Below are positions 35,074-43,434 of a stretch of DNA of 43,497 nt, piece by piece. The notes beneath the pieces were generated by a model. The model saw nothing but the letters and a program-made list of their open reading frames with translations, was not told where the DNA came from and searched no databases. Within the stretch, counting starts at the first letter, position 1. The number at the start of each line of letters is the position of its first letter. Position numbers and translations under genes: made by a program. The DNA is from JBCAXA01 sp038534295 (lineage in GTDB: Bacteria > Pseudomonadota > Gammaproteobacteria > Steroidobacterales > Woeseiaceae), in NCBI GenBank assembly GCA_038534295.1, contig JBCAXA010000008.1:1-43497 (forward strand), read 5' to 3'.

Positions 35074-35088
35074 ACTATTCTAGTACTA
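35074..35088. promoter_or_regulatory. candidate Rrf2 operator upstream of sufR
   Basis: ACTA-TTC-TAGT (35074-35084) is a perfect inverted repeat that overlaps the 8-bp palindrome TAGTACTA (35081-35088). It lies 26-40 bp upstream of the sufR start, in an A/T-richer patch of the otherwise GC-rich intergenic region. Position and symmetry suit an IscR/Rrf2 binding site. No clean -35/-10 pair is visible for the suf promoter, so the start site stays open. Confidence 0.5.
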
Positions 35089-35277
35089 TTTCGCTTTCGC
35101 CGCATTATGAGGCGGGCTAGCACCGCTTTGTAATCGCGGACGAAACACTGACAGCGGGAATTCACCGAGCTGTTGCGATTTTGCAACGTACCGTCAGCGG
35201 CATGGTGCTGGCGCATCGCCGGCGGCGTCGGTATCGTCTGCGCTTTATCGAGCGCCATTGAAAGCCAGGGACTCGAC
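35089..35277. other. upstream region shared by suf and mla operons
   Basis: The space between the divergent sufR and mlaF genes. An open frame (from 35173) that would extend MlaF upstream is not family-like and is treated as non-coding. Besides the palindrome next to sufR I see no further sites; the mla promoter is not clear. Confidence 0.4.
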
Positions 35278-36096
35278 TTGAGAAGCACGACCGACAACGT
35301 GGTGTCGATGCGCGGGATATCTTTTCGACGCGGTCAGCGAATGATTTTCGATGATTTGTCGCTCGACATCCCGCGCGGGAAGGTCACTGCCATCATGGGG
35401 CCCAGCGGCACCGGCAAAACGACGCTGTTGAAGCTCATTACCCGGCAGCTGCTGCCCGACCGGGGGCAGATAAACGTCGCCGGACAGGAGCTTGCCGAAT
35501 TGTCGCAGCGCCATCTGTACGCGCTGCGCAAACGGATCGGTATTCTGTTTCAAAATGGCGCGCTGCTGACCGACTTATCTGTGTTCGAAAATGTTGCGTT
35601 TCCGCTACGCGAGCACACGATGCTGTCGCCGAGCCTGATCCGCCACGTTGTTCTGACCAAGTTGCATGCGGTCGGTTTGCGCGGCGCCGCGACACTGATG
35701 CCCGCCGAGCTGTCCGGCGGCATGGCGCGCCGCGTTGCGCTGGCGCGGGCCATCGCGATGGACCCCGAGATCATCATCTACGATGAGCCGTTCGTCGGCT
35801 TGGATCCCATTTCAATGGGCGTCATCGTGCGGCTGGTACGGCAAATGAACGACGCGCTGGGGATCTCGAGCATCGTCGTCAGCCATGATGTCGCCGAACT
35901 CAGTCACGTCGCCGATCGAAGCTTTCTGATTTCTGGCGGCAAGGTTGCGGCTTCCGGCTCACCGGAAGATCTGTCGGCGACGCCGTCGGACCTCGTTCAG
36001 CAATTCATGAACGGCATGGCCGACGGACCCGTGCCGTTTCACTATCCGGCGCCCGATTACGCCGAGCAATTGCTCGGCGGCGACGAACAGAGCTAA
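35278..36096 (+). CDS. mlaF: phospholipid ABC transporter ATPase MlaF
   Basis: A 272-aa ABC ATPase of the MlaFEDB complex, which moves phospholipids between the inner membrane and MlaC. I chose the TTG at 35278, nine bases after CCAGGGA; this gives an N-terminus (RSTTDNVVSMRGISFRRG) that aligns with the usual MlaF start. Walker A GPSGTGKTT, signature LSGGMARRVALARAIA and Walker B IIIYDEPFVGLDPI are intact. Followed by mlaE after 6 bp; one unit mlaFEDCB. Confidence 0.94.
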   Translation: MRSTTDNVVSMRGISFRRGQRMIFDDLSLDIPRGKVTAIMGPSGTGKTTLLKLITRQLLPDRGQINVAGQELAELSQRHLYALRKRIGILFQNGALLTDLSVFENVAFPLREHTMLSPSLIRHVVLTKLHAVGLRGAATLMPAELSGGMARRVALARAIAMDPEIIIYDEPFVGLDPISMGVIVRLVRQMNDALGISSIVVSHDVAELSHVADRSFLISGGKVAASGSPEDLSATPSDLVQQFMNGMADGPVPFHYPAPDYAEQLLGGDEQS

Positions 36097-36102
36097 ATCG
36101 CC

Positions 36103-36870
36103 ATGCTTCGTGATCTCTGGGGTAACGCCGAGGAGTTTCTGCGCGCATTCGGCGCGCTGCAGCTGTTCTTTTTGCGTCTGCTCGCGTCGATACCGCGAGT
36201 CCTTGCGAATCGTTTTCGCCTGGTCATCTATCAGGTCTACAACGCCGGGGCGCTGTCGCTGGTCATTATTTTGGTTTGCGGCTTTTTCGTCGGTGCAGTG
36301 CTGGGTCTGCAGGGTTATCGCAACCTCGCGCAGTTCGGCAGCGAGGACGCGCTTGGTGCGGTCGTTGCGTTGGCATTGATTCAGGAACTGGGACCGGTCG
36401 TCTCGGCGCTGTTGTTCGCCGGTCGGGCCGGTACGGCCTTGGCATCGGAAATCGGTCTGATGCGTGCAACGGATCAACTGTCCGCCATGGAGATGATGGC
36501 GGTCGATCCGATCCGGCGGGTCGTCGTGCCGCGGTTTCTCGGTGGGGTGGTTGCGATGCCATTGCTATCGGCGATTTTCATCATGATCGGTATCTTCGGC
36601 GCCTATTTGGTCGGCGTTGGACTGTACGGCGTGGACCTCGGCGCATTCTGGGGGCAGATGCAAGATACCGTTGTAAATTCAGATATTTACGAGAGTTTTA
36701 TCAAAGCTTTCGTATTCGGAGTCGCGGCCAGCTTGCTCGCGGTCTGGGAAGGCTATAGCGCCATTCCGACGGCCGAAGGCGTGGGCCGCGCCACCACCCG
36801 CACAGTGGTCATCACCTCGATTGTTGTGCTTATTCTTGACTTCATTATCACGGCTTTTGCCGTCAACTAG
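36103..36870 (+). CDS. mlaE: phospholipid ABC transporter permease MlaE
   Basis: A 255-aa inner-membrane permease with about five to six helices. Family marks: VLGLQGYRNLAQFGSEDALG, ALIQELGPVVSALLFAGRAGTALA-type coupling region and EIGLMRATDQLSAMEMMAVDP. It spans the membrane as a dimer under the MlaD ring. Close to the 260 aa of E. coli. It ends 16 bp before mlaD. Confidence 0.96.
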   Translation: MLRDLWGNAEEFLRAFGALQLFFLRLLASIPRVLANRFRLVIYQVYNAGALSLVIILVCGFFVGAVLGLQGYRNLAQFGSEDALGAVVALALIQELGPVVSALLFAGRAGTALASEIGLMRATDQLSAMEMMAVDPIRRVVVPRFLGGVVAMPLLSAIFIMIGIFGAYLVGVGLYGVDLGAFWGQMQDTVVNSDIYESFIKAFVFGVAASLLAVWEGYSAIPTAEGVGRATTRTVVITSIVVLILDFIITAFAVN

Positions 36871-36886
36871 CCGTATAGGGCTCGTC

Positions 36887-37342
36887 ATGCAACAAACCAA
36901 ATCCGTCGAAATCAGCACCGGACTGTTCGTAGCACTGGGTTTCGCTGCGATACTCTTTCTGGCTACTCAAACCACGTCGAATTCGATCGTTGCGAACGAC
37001 GTATACCGCGTCACGGCGCGGTTTCAGAATGTCGGCAGCCTAAAGGTCCGCGCGCCGGTCAGCATGGCCGGTGTTACGATCGGTCGGATAGAAGCGATCG
37101 ATATCGACCCAGAAATCCTCGATGCGGTCGTCACGATGGCCATCGACCAGCGCTACGAGAAGATTCCGGAAGACTCCGACGCCAGCATCCTGACCGCGGG
37201 TTTGCTTGGCACCCAGTACATCGGTTTGCAGCCGGGCGGCTCGGACCTGTTCCTGGAGGAGGGCAGCGTGATTGAATTTACCCAGTCTGCAATTGTCCTT
37301 GAGAATCTGATCGGTAAATTCCTGGTAAACCAGGGAGAGTGA
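36887..37342 (+). CDS. mlaD: phospholipid transporter substrate-binding MlaD
   Basis: A 151-aa MCE-domain protein from the ATG at 36887 (MQQTKSVEISTGLFVALG); the frame from 36821 overlaps mlaE and is rejected. One N-terminal membrane helix (about 10-27) is followed by the MCE domain with YRVTARFQNVGSLKVRAPV, SMAGVTIGRIEAI and LLGTQYIGLQPGG. It forms a hexameric ring in the periplasm that passes lipids to MlaC. Its stop overlaps the mlaC start. Confidence 0.95.
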   Translation: MQQTKSVEISTGLFVALGFAAILFLATQTTSNSIVANDVYRVTARFQNVGSLKVRAPVSMAGVTIGRIEAIDIDPEILDAVVTMAIDQRYEKIPEDSDASILTAGLLGTQYIGLQPGGSDLFLEEGSVIEFTQSAIVLENLIGKFLVNQGE

Positions 37343-37992
37343 CCATGAACCTTGCAAGCATTCGCCGTCTGGCCGCAATTTGGCTGTTTGTCATTTGTTC
37401 CTCGGTCGTCGCCGAGGAGTCGCCCGTTGACGTGGTAACCGGGGCGGCCGACGAACTCGCCGCGGCACTCAAAGAAGATCGGGCCGGATTGGAAGCCGAT
37501 CGCGGTGCGCTGTACGAGCTGATCAACGGCATTCTCGATCCTCGTTTCGACCGCCGTTACGCCGCGCAGCTCGTGCTGGCGCGAGCCTGGCGAACCGCCA
37601 GTGACCAACAGCGCGCGGACTTCATCGATGCGTTCTACAACGCGTTGTTGCGTAAATACGCTGACGGCGTTCTGCAGTTCGACGAGGAGCGATTGCGCGT
37701 GCTGCCGTTTCGTGGCGACGCCGAATCAAAACGCGCGACGGTAAAGACCGAGGTGACCCTCGACGACGGCACGATGATTCCGGTGAATTACGGCTTGGTG
37801 CGGCGCAAGTCCGGTTGGAAGGTCTACGACGTCACGATCGAAGGCATCTCGTATGTTCGTAACTTCAGAACCGAACTCGCCGCCGAGATCAACGCCACCA
37901 GCCTGGATGCGGTCATTGCTCGATTGCAGAGCGAGGCTGAGGCAGCGTTTGGCGATGCGGCGACCACTGCGGCTACCGTTGACGGCGAATGA
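37339..37992 (+). CDS. mlaC: phospholipid-binding periplasmic protein MlaC
   Basis: A 217-aa protein with a signal peptide (RRLAAIWLFVICSSVVAEE, cleavage near residue 24) and the MlaC/Ttg2D fold: NGILDPRFDRRYAAQLVLAR, FYNALLRKYADGVLQF, and the lipid-pocket part VNYGLVRRKSGWKVYDVTIEG. It shuttles phospholipid between MlaA in the outer membrane and MlaD. GTG at 37339 overlaps the mlaD stop; ATG at 37345 is an alternative. A Glu/Ala-rich tail of about 20 residues follows the domain. Confidence 0.94.
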   Translation: MTMNLASIRRLAAIWLFVICSSVVAEESPVDVVTGAADELAAALKEDRAGLEADRGALYELINGILDPRFDRRYAAQLVLARAWRTASDQQRADFIDAFYNALLRKYADGVLQFDEERLRVLPFRGDAESKRATVKTEVTLDDGTMIPVNYGLVRRKSGWKVYDVTIEGISYVRNFRTELAAEINATSLDAVIARLQSEAEAAFGDAATTAATVDGE

Positions 37993-38390
37993 CCGATAAC
38001 AGCGTCGATGCGCCGGCTCGTCCGGAGCGTCCCGAACTCAAGGATCTAGGGCAAGGCCGCTTTGCACTGCACGGTGACATGAGTTTCGCCACCGTCAGCG
38101 AATTACTCGACAGCAGCGAGGAGTTGTTCGAAGACCACACGGAGCTCGACGTCGATCTCGCCGGTGTTACCCGAACCGACAGCGCGGGCCTCGCGCTGCT
38201 GCTCGAGTGGATCAACTGGGCCAATCACTCGGTACGCGAGATTCGCTTCCGGAACATTCCCGACAAGATTCGGCGTATCGCTCGCGCGACCGAGGTCGAA
38301 GACCTCTTACATATTGGCGAACGTTGGACCGGCTTTATCGAGCCGACGATTGTCGACGAAGAGCATAAGGGCAACGGCCGCGGGCGCTGA
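37989..38390 (+). CDS. mlaB: STAS-domain protein MlaB
   Basis: A 133-aa protein with one STAS domain (about 20-115): RFALHGDMSFATVSELLDSS, then LDVDLAGVTRTDSAGLALLLEW. MlaB binds MlaF in the cytoplasm and is needed for its stability and ATPase activity; the TDSAGL segment holds the helix-cap Ser/Thr essential in E. coli. Last gene of the operon, overlapping mlaC by 4 bp. An acidic to basic tail (EEHKGNGRGR) ends it. Confidence 0.9.
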   Translation: MTDNSVDAPARPERPELKDLGQGRFALHGDMSFATVSELLDSSEELFEDHTELDVDLAGVTRTDSAGLALLLEWINWANHSVREIRFRNIPDKIRRIARATEVEDLLHIGERWTGFIEPTIVDEEHKGNGRGR

Positions 38391-38423
38391 CAACGGCCCG
38401 ATGACACAGCCCGGCTCGTCACC

Positions 38424-39197
38424 TCAAGGCTGCGCGACGTCCTCGTCGTCCTCTTCTAGGAACTCATCTAGAAACTCGTCTTCCGCCACTGGCGGCTCGC
38501 CGTCGTAGATCAAGTACTCGCGACGCTGCAGCCAGGATTCGCGCAACGTCAGGTACGGATCGTACGAGTCTTCCAAGAGGCTCTCGGCGCTCAACAACGA
38601 CGCGCGTGCGCTAATGATGTCGAGGATCAACAGCTTGTCCTGGACCGACGCGCCGGCGATGTAGTTGCGACCGTCGAGCACGAACGATGCGGCGCTGGAC
38701 GGGCCGTCCCTTAGCGTTGACGGACCGAAGAACGGCAGCACGATATAGGGGCCCGCGGGGACGCCCCAAACCGCTAGTGTTTGGCCGAAGTCCTCGTTGT
38801 TCTCTTCGAGCCCGAAACGCGATCCGGCATCGAAAATCCCAGCGACACCGATGGTTGAGTTGATGCCGAATCGCAGCAGGTCACGACCGCCTTGCGCGAA
38901 TTTCCCTTGGAGGAAATCATTCACGAAAACAAGCGGATAGCCTAAATTGCTAAAGACGTTGTTGATGCCGCGGCGGACAAACTGTGGGGTCACTTTCCGA
39001 TACCCGATCGCCAGCGGGCGGGTCGTCCAGCGATCCACACGATCGTTAAACACCGTCATGTTTCGATTGAACGGTTCCCACGGGTCGTACTCGGCCTCGG
39101 AGTAATTGCCGCCCGGCGGACGTGCGGCGGCACAGCCACCCACGGCGATGGCAACGACACATAGAACAACGAGCTTGCGAACGCGAGCACGCATCAT
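38424..39197 (-). CDS. mlaA: MlaA (VacJ) family outer-membrane lipoprotein
   Basis: A 257-aa lipoprotein with lipobox AVGGC (C22). Family marks: YDPWEPFNRNMTVFNDRVDRW, NNVFSNLGYPLVFVNDFLQGK, GPYIVLPFFGPSTLRDG. MlaA removes misplaced phospholipids from the outer leaflet of the outer membrane and hands them to MlaC. The C-terminal 30 residues are very acidic (EFLDEFLEEDDEDVAQP). It is convergent with mlaB (33-bp gap), so the whole Mla pathway is encoded in one place. Confidence 0.93.
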   Translation of the reverse strand: MMRARVRKLVVLCVVAIAVGGCAAARPPGGNYSEAEYDPWEPFNRNMTVFNDRVDRWTTRPLAIGYRKVTPQFVRRGINNVFSNLGYPLVFVNDFLQGKFAQGGRDLLRFGINSTIGVAGIFDAGSRFGLEENNEDFGQTLAVWGVPAGPYIVLPFFGPSTLRDGPSSAASFVLDGRNYIAGASVQDKLLILDIISARASLLSAESLLEDSYDPYLTLRESWLQRREYLIYDGEPPVAEDEFLDEFLEEDDEDVAQP

Positions 39198-39249
39198 TGG
39201 GAACCCTCGAACAGTGATTTTTAATTAGACCAGCGTACGCTGGGAAATG

Positions 39250-40743
39250 TCACGACCGTGTCGCGAAAGAGCGGCCCCGAGTCGGGTCTTGCTGTTCTCG
39301 TCGACGCCGCTCGAGAAAGCGTCGCTGCTCCTCGGTCAGGTATTGCGACACCAGCTCGATGCGGGCTTCGAATCGCGCGACCTGGATTGGTGTGACATCG
39401 GGCAAGGCCAACGCTCGGCGCAGCATCGTGATCGACCCGACGAGATCGCCCAGCATGATGTTGTATTCGCTCTGGTAGTAGTGCGCTTCTGCGACTTCAC
39501 CGGCTTCGATGGCGGCTTCTGTGATCAGCCGCACCTGATCAAGCGTCGGCGGGACGTTGTTGAACAGGTCAAGCAACACGTTGTGCGCGGTCGTCGGCTC
39601 GCCGGCGTCGATGAGGATTTCGGCGTAAGTGACGCTCAACGGCACGTTGCGAGGGAACAGGGCAGCTGCGTCGGCGAGCGTCTCGATGGCAGCGGCACGA
39701 TCGTCGTCCTTCGCCTCGGCTTCACCGAGAGCGATACGAAACGCGATCACTTCAGGGTGCTTACGAACCAGGGCTTCAAGTATCGGCCGGGCGTCAAAGG
39801 GGCGATCGTCAGCAATCATTGCCAGCGCACGTGAGTAGTGGGACAGCGGATCGTCGAGCTGGTCGTGATCCACCGGCAATGCCAAGCCGTCGCGCGACTT
39901 TCGCAGTGCCGCGAGTCGAACCTTGGCGATGCCGTAGCCGATCGAATCCTCCGATTCGATGCCGCGATAGCCACGGGCTCGACCGCGCGTTTCGGCGATG
40001 CGCGCGCTAGTAACTGGGTGGGTTCGCAAAAATTCCGGTACGCGCGCCGCCGACGGACCCGCTACGCGACTCATGACCGAGAAAAAGTCCGCCATGCCGT
40101 TCGGGTCGAACCCGGCCGCGGCCATAATCTGAACGCCGAAGCGATCGGCCTCGTATTCGTTCGCCCGTGTAAAGTCGATCTGATTTTGGACCGCCAGCGC
40201 CTGGCCGGTCATCACGGCTGCCTCGACACCTTCGCCGCCCGCGTCCGCGGCGGCGGCGGCCAGGATGGCGCCGAGCATCGTTGCCAGATTGATGAGGCTC
40301 GCTCGCTGATTGGCGTGAACGGCTCGTGCGATATGGCGCTTCGTGACGTGCGCAATTTCGTGCGCCACCACGCCGGCCAGTTCGTTTTCGTTGCGCGTCG
40401 CTTCGATCAGGCCGGTGTGAATACCGATATAGCCGCCCGGCAACGCAAACGCGTTGATTGACGGGTCGTCAACCACGAAAAAGTGAAACTCGTAGTCGCC
40501 GTCATTCGCGTGCGCGGCGAGCCGGTGGCCAATGCCCTGGATGTATTCGGTGATTTCGGGGTCCTCGACGATAACCCCTTGGCGACGGATCTCGCGCATG
40601 ATCGAGCGCCCAAGACGGGCTTCTTCCGTTCGCGGCAACACCGCATCGGCCGGACTGCCGATATCGGGCAGGCGGATTTCGGCACGGGCCGACCCCGCCG
40701 CCAGGGTAACGACGGCGGCGAGCAAAGCGATAATGGCGCGCAT
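39250..40743 (-). CDS. bepA: BepA-like M48 metalloprotease with TPR domain
   Basis: A 497-aa periplasmic protein. Signal peptide MRAIIALLAAVVTLAAGSARA, then an M48 zinc protease domain with HEIAH (H128, E129, H132) and the third ligand E196 in NEYEADRFG. The C-terminal half (about 290-480) is a TPR array. In E. coli BepA checks LptD assembly and degrades misfolded outer-membrane proteins. The ortholog name rests on domain order and length (487 aa in E. coli). It lies 63 bp after bcp on the same strand. Confidence 0.88.
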   Translation of the reverse strand: MRAIIALLAAVVTLAAGSARAEIRLPDIGSPADAVLPRTEEARLGRSIMREIRRQGVIVEDPEITEYIQGIGHRLAAHANDGDYEFHFFVVDDPSINAFALPGGYIGIHTGLIEATRNENELAGVVAHEIAHVTKRHIARAVHANQRASLINLATMLGAILAAAAADAGGEGVEAAVMTGQALAVQNQIDFTRANEYEADRFGVQIMAAAGFDPNGMADFFSVMSRVAGPSAARVPEFLRTHPVTSARIAETRGRARGYRGIESEDSIGYGIAKVRLAALRKSRDGLALPVDHDQLDDPLSHYSRALAMIADDRPFDARPILEALVRKHPEVIAFRIALGEAEAKDDDRAAAIETLADAAALFPRNVPLSVTYAEILIDAGEPTTAHNVLLDLFNNVPPTLDQVRLITEAAIEAGEVAEAHYYQSEYNIMLGDLVGSITMLRRALALPDVTPIQVARFEARIELVSQYLTEEQRRFLERRRREQQDPTRGRSFATRS

Positions 40744-40806
40744 ACCTTTCTCGGACCTCTGTCGTCTGGCCTCGTTCCCGAGTCGTCGCCGGGCCTGGCG
40801 CAGCTG

Positions 40807-41283
40807 CTAAGCCTTGTTCAGGGCCTTGACGGCCTCGAGCACCGCCTCGGCGTGGCCTTTGACCCTAACTTTACGCCATTCCTCGGCCAATTTACCGTCC
40901 GAACCGATAAGAAATGTCGAGCGCTCGATCCCCATGTACTTCTTGCCGTACATGTTTTTTTCCTTAATCACGTCAAACGCGTCGCAAAGCTTGCCGTCCT
41001 CGTCGGAAATCAGCGCAAATGGGAAGCTTTGCTTCTCTTTGAAGCGCTCGTGCGACGCCAAAGAGTCTTTCGATACGCCAAAAATCACCGTGTTGGCTCG
41101 TTTGAAGCGGCTATGGAGGTCGCGAAAGTCCTGCCCCTCGGTGGTGCAACCGGGGGTTGCGTCTTTCGGATAGAAATAGATGACGACGTTGCTTCCACGC
41201 AGCGCTTTTAGGTGCACGCTTTGGTCGCCGGTCGCGCTGGCCTTGAAATCTTTGACGACTCGACCGATTTGAGGGGCTGGCAT
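40807..41283 (-). CDS. bcp: thioredoxin-dependent peroxiredoxin Bcp
   Basis: A 158-aa peroxiredoxin of the Bcp/PrxQ family that reduces peroxides. The peroxidatic C46 is in YPKDATPGCTTEG. The second Cys five residues later, the resolving Cys of E. coli Bcp, is replaced by Gln (Q51); the only other Cys is C100 in GKLCDAF. So it may work as a one-Cys type or use C100. It starts 20 bp after gcvR, the usual gcvR-bcp pairing. Confidence 0.93.
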   Translation of the reverse strand: MPAPQIGRVVKDFKASATGDQSVHLKALRGSNVVIYFYPKDATPGCTTEGQDFRDLHSRFKRANTVIFGVSKDSLASHERFKEKQSFPFALISDEDGKLCDAFDVIKEKNMYGKKYMGIERSTFLIGSDGKLAEEWRKVRVKGHAEAVLEAVKALNKA

Positions 41284-41303
41284 TTAACGTTGGCTCCGCT
41301 TGG

Positions 41304-41834
41304 CTAGGGTTTGATGGGCTCGATAATGGCGTCGAGGTTCAGCGAATCGCTGAGCTCGAGAAAGTCTTCGCGCAGCTGCGCGATCGATAGCGACGCCGGT
41401 ACACCGACATTCATCTGCACGGCGAACATCGGCGCGCCGGTGTGGGCCGCCGCGTAACTGCGCGTGCTCACCTCAGTTATGTCAACGTCACGACTCGCGA
41501 GAAAACGCGACAGCTCGTAAACGATGCCCTGCTGATCGAGGCTGATGACATCGATCGCATACGGCAGCCGTTCAGCCGCAGCGCCGGCCTTTTCGGTCTG
41601 CTTCAGCGAGATACTGAGGCCGGCGTCGTGTTCCAGTTTTTGCAATGACTGCTCGAGTTTGCCGAGCGCATGCCAGTTACCTTCAACGAGCACCAGCATC
41701 GCAAATTCGCGGCCCAGACGGGTCATGCGGCTTTCGAGGATATTGCCGCCGCTGTCCAGAATCGCCTGAGAAAGGTCTTGAACGGCCCCACGGCGGTCCG
41801 TACCGATTGCTGAAATTACAATAAGTTGCGACAT
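41304..41834 (-). CDS. gcvR: glycine cleavage system repressor GcvR-like, double ACT domain
   Basis: A 176-aa protein from the ATG at 41834 (MSQLIVISAIGTDRRGAV). Two ACT domains (about 3-80 and 92-170) are marked by DRRGAVQDLSQAILDSGGNI and DQQGIVYELSRFLASRDVDI. In E. coli GcvR binds GcvA and blocks activation of the glycine cleavage operon when glycine is low. No gcvA is in the window. It is divergent from dapA, as in many gammaproteobacteria, with a 141-bp upstream region. Confidence 0.88.
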   Translation of the reverse strand: MSQLIVISAIGTDRRGAVQDLSQAILDSGGNILESRMTRLGREFAMLVLVEGNWHALGKLEQSLQKLEHDAGLSISLKQTEKAGAAAERLPYAIDVISLDQQGIVYELSRFLASRDVDITEVSTRSYAAAHTGAPMFAVQMNVGVPASLSIAQLREDFLELSDSLNLDAIIEPIKP

Positions 41835-41975
41835 TTCTTTATTTTCTTGTATTAGAACTTCGGTTGCGCCGTTGACGGCGCGAAGGCGGGAAATCGTCAT
41901 CGTTGTCCGGATTGTTGCTGTAACCCGGGGCTGGTCGTACCATGCCCGGCTGGTTTATCTGGGGGCAGCCAAAGC

Positions 41976-42854
41976 ATGTTCCAAGGCAGCATCGTAGCAT
42001 TGGTCAGTCCGTTTGGGCGCGACGGCCAAGTCGACGAGACGGCGCTCGAAGGCCTGATTGATTGGCACGTCGCAAGCGGTACCAGCGCGCTGGTCATCGC
42101 TGGCACGACCGGCGAATCGGCGACGCTCGACAAAGACGAGCACGTTGCGTTGATTGCGACGGCCGCGCGGATTGCCGCCGGTCGAGTACCGATTATTGCC
42201 GGCACCGGTTCGAATTCGACCGCGCAGACGGTTGCATTGTCGCAGGCCGTCGACAAACTCGATGTCGACGCATTTCTCTTGGTTGCGCCTTACTACAACA
42301 AGCCGACTCAGGAAGGGCTGTTCCAGCATTTCAGCGCCGTCGCTGACGCCGTCGAGAAACCGGTGCTGCTGTACAACGTCCCGGGACGGACCTGTTCGGA
42401 CGTTCTGCCGGAAACCGTGGCTCGGCTGGCTCAGCATCCGCGCATCGTCGGCATCAAGGATGCAACAGGCGACGTTGGTCGGCTGCAGGCCATGCTCGAC
42501 ATAGTCGATGCGGAGGATTTCGTCTACCTGAGTGGCGATGACTTCACGACACTCGCGTTTATTCGCGCCGGCGGCCGCGGCTGTATCTCGGTCACGGCGA
42601 ATGTTGCACCGGCGAAAATGGCGCGGCTGTGCGCGATGGCCTTGGACGGCGAGGGCGCTGCGGCGAACACCTTGGACGCTGAGTTGCAGCCATTGCACGA
42701 AGCGATGTTTGTGGAGTCGAACCCAATACCGGTCAAATGGGCACTGGAAAGCATGGGACGAATCGAAGGCAGCTTGAGACTGCCACTAACGGCGCTTGGC
42801 GATGCCTATCGACCGGGTGTACAGGGTGCGCTTGCGGAGGCTGGTCTTGTTTAG
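41976..42854 (+). CDS. dapA: 4-hydroxy-tetrahydrodipicolinate synthase
   Basis: A 292-aa aldolase that condenses pyruvate with aspartate semialdehyde in lysine and diaminopimelate synthesis. Schiff-base lysine K161 is in VGIKDATGDV, and Y133 (LLYNVPGRT), T44-T45 (GTTGES) and R138 complete the active site. Length matches E. coli (292 aa). The following lipoprotein gene begins inside its last codons. In E. coli bamC follows dapA. Confidence 0.98.
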   Translation: MFQGSIVALVSPFGRDGQVDETALEGLIDWHVASGTSALVIAGTTGESATLDKDEHVALIATAARIAAGRVPIIAGTGSNSTAQTVALSQAVDKLDVDAFLLVAPYYNKPTQEGLFQHFSAVADAVEKPVLLYNVPGRTCSDVLPETVARLAQHPRIVGIKDATGDVGRLQAMLDIVDAEDFVYLSGDDFTTLAFIRAGGRGCISVTANVAPAKMARLCAMALDGEGAAANTLDAELQPLHEAMFVESNPIPVKWALESMGRIEGSLRLPLTALGDAYRPGVQGALAEAGLV

Positions 42855-43107
42855 GCTGGGTCAAGCGGCGGTACTGCCGGCGGCGGTAACGCTATTGGCG
42901 TTGGGTGGCTGCGCATTCAGCGACGATTGCATGCCGCCAGAGGCCGTCACTGAGCAACAGGAAATCCCGGGCATCGTCGTTCCGGAGGGTCTCGATCCGC
43001 TCGATCCGAATCGCGCCCTCGACGTGCCGATATCCACGGCACCGCCACGCGACGATGACGCCGACGAATGCCTGGATCGACCGCCGCGCCTGCGCGAGAC
43101 CGGCTAG
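42847..43107 (+). CDS. small lipoprotein downstream of dapA, possible reduced BamC-like
   Basis: An 86-aa predicted lipoprotein. I chose TTG at 42847 because GGAGG (42836-42840) lies six bases upstream; the start overlaps the dapA stop by 8 bp. A signal sequence with lipobox LGGC (C22) is followed by a 65-residue Pro/Asp-rich region with EIPGIVVPEGLDPLDPNR, and no folded domain. In gammaproteobacteria bamC usually sits here, and its disordered N-terminal lipoprotein segment has a similar composition, but the two helix-grip domains of BamC are absent. It could be a shortened BamC or an unrelated lipoprotein; I cannot tell. Confidence 0.65.
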   Translation: MFRLGQAAVLPAAVTLLALGGCAFSDDCMPPEAVTEQQEIPGIVVPEGLDPLDPNRALDVPISTAPPRDDDADECLDRPPRLRETG

Positions 43108-43147
43108 CTGGAATTGCAGCAGACGGGACAGTAGCGTCTCGTCCGAC

Positions 43148-43224
43148 AGAGAGGTGGCTGAGCGGTCTGCGGTGCTCGCCTGGAAAGCGAGCGTACGGTA
43201 ACACCGTACCGGCCGTTCGAGCCG
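43148..43224 (+). pseudogene. tRNA-Ser(GGA)-like sequence, copy 1, 3' end lost
   Basis: Acceptor 5' strand AGAGAGG (normally GGAGAGG), D-arm GCTGAGCGGTCTGCGGTGC, anticodon arm CTCGC-CTGGAAA-GCGAG with GGA at 43182-43184, variable arm ACGGT-AAC-ACCGT, then T-stem GGCCG and loop TTCGAGC. The T-stem 3' strand is kept for two bases (CG, 43223-43224), then the sequence changes; no matching acceptor 3' strand or CCA follows. A functional tRNA cannot be folded from it. Confidence 0.75.
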
Positions 43225-43358
43225 AGGCGAGCGCAGCTCGCCGAGACCGCCGAGCCGCGAAGCGGCGCAGGCAACCCCGCCCCAAGATGCTTTTGCTACG
43301 TCGAGAACGGCGTCTTTCCTGGCATTCGTTTGATCAGGGCAGTACATTGCCGTCCGAC

Positions 43359-43434
43359 GGAGAGGTGGCTGAGCGGTCTGCGGTGCTCGCCTGGAAAGCG
43401 AGTGTACGGTACACCGTACTGGCCGTTCGAGCCG
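43359..43434 (+). pseudogene. tRNA-Ser(GGA)-like sequence, copy 2, 3' end lost
   Basis: Like copy 1 but with the canonical acceptor strand GGAGAGG, anticodon GGA at 43393-43395 and variable arm ACGGT-AC-ACCGT. The change from tRNA to foreign sequence is at the same T-stem base (after CG, 43434), and the following bases equal those of copy 1. TACATT (43343-43348) just upstream could act as a -10 box. No CCTCTCC complement of the acceptor strand is found before the window ends. Confidence 0.75.

Noticed and set aside
35173..35277. N-terminal extension of MlaF by 35 residues
   Set aside because: It has no family similarity; a TTG with a good Shine-Dalgarno at 35278 gives the expected N-terminus.
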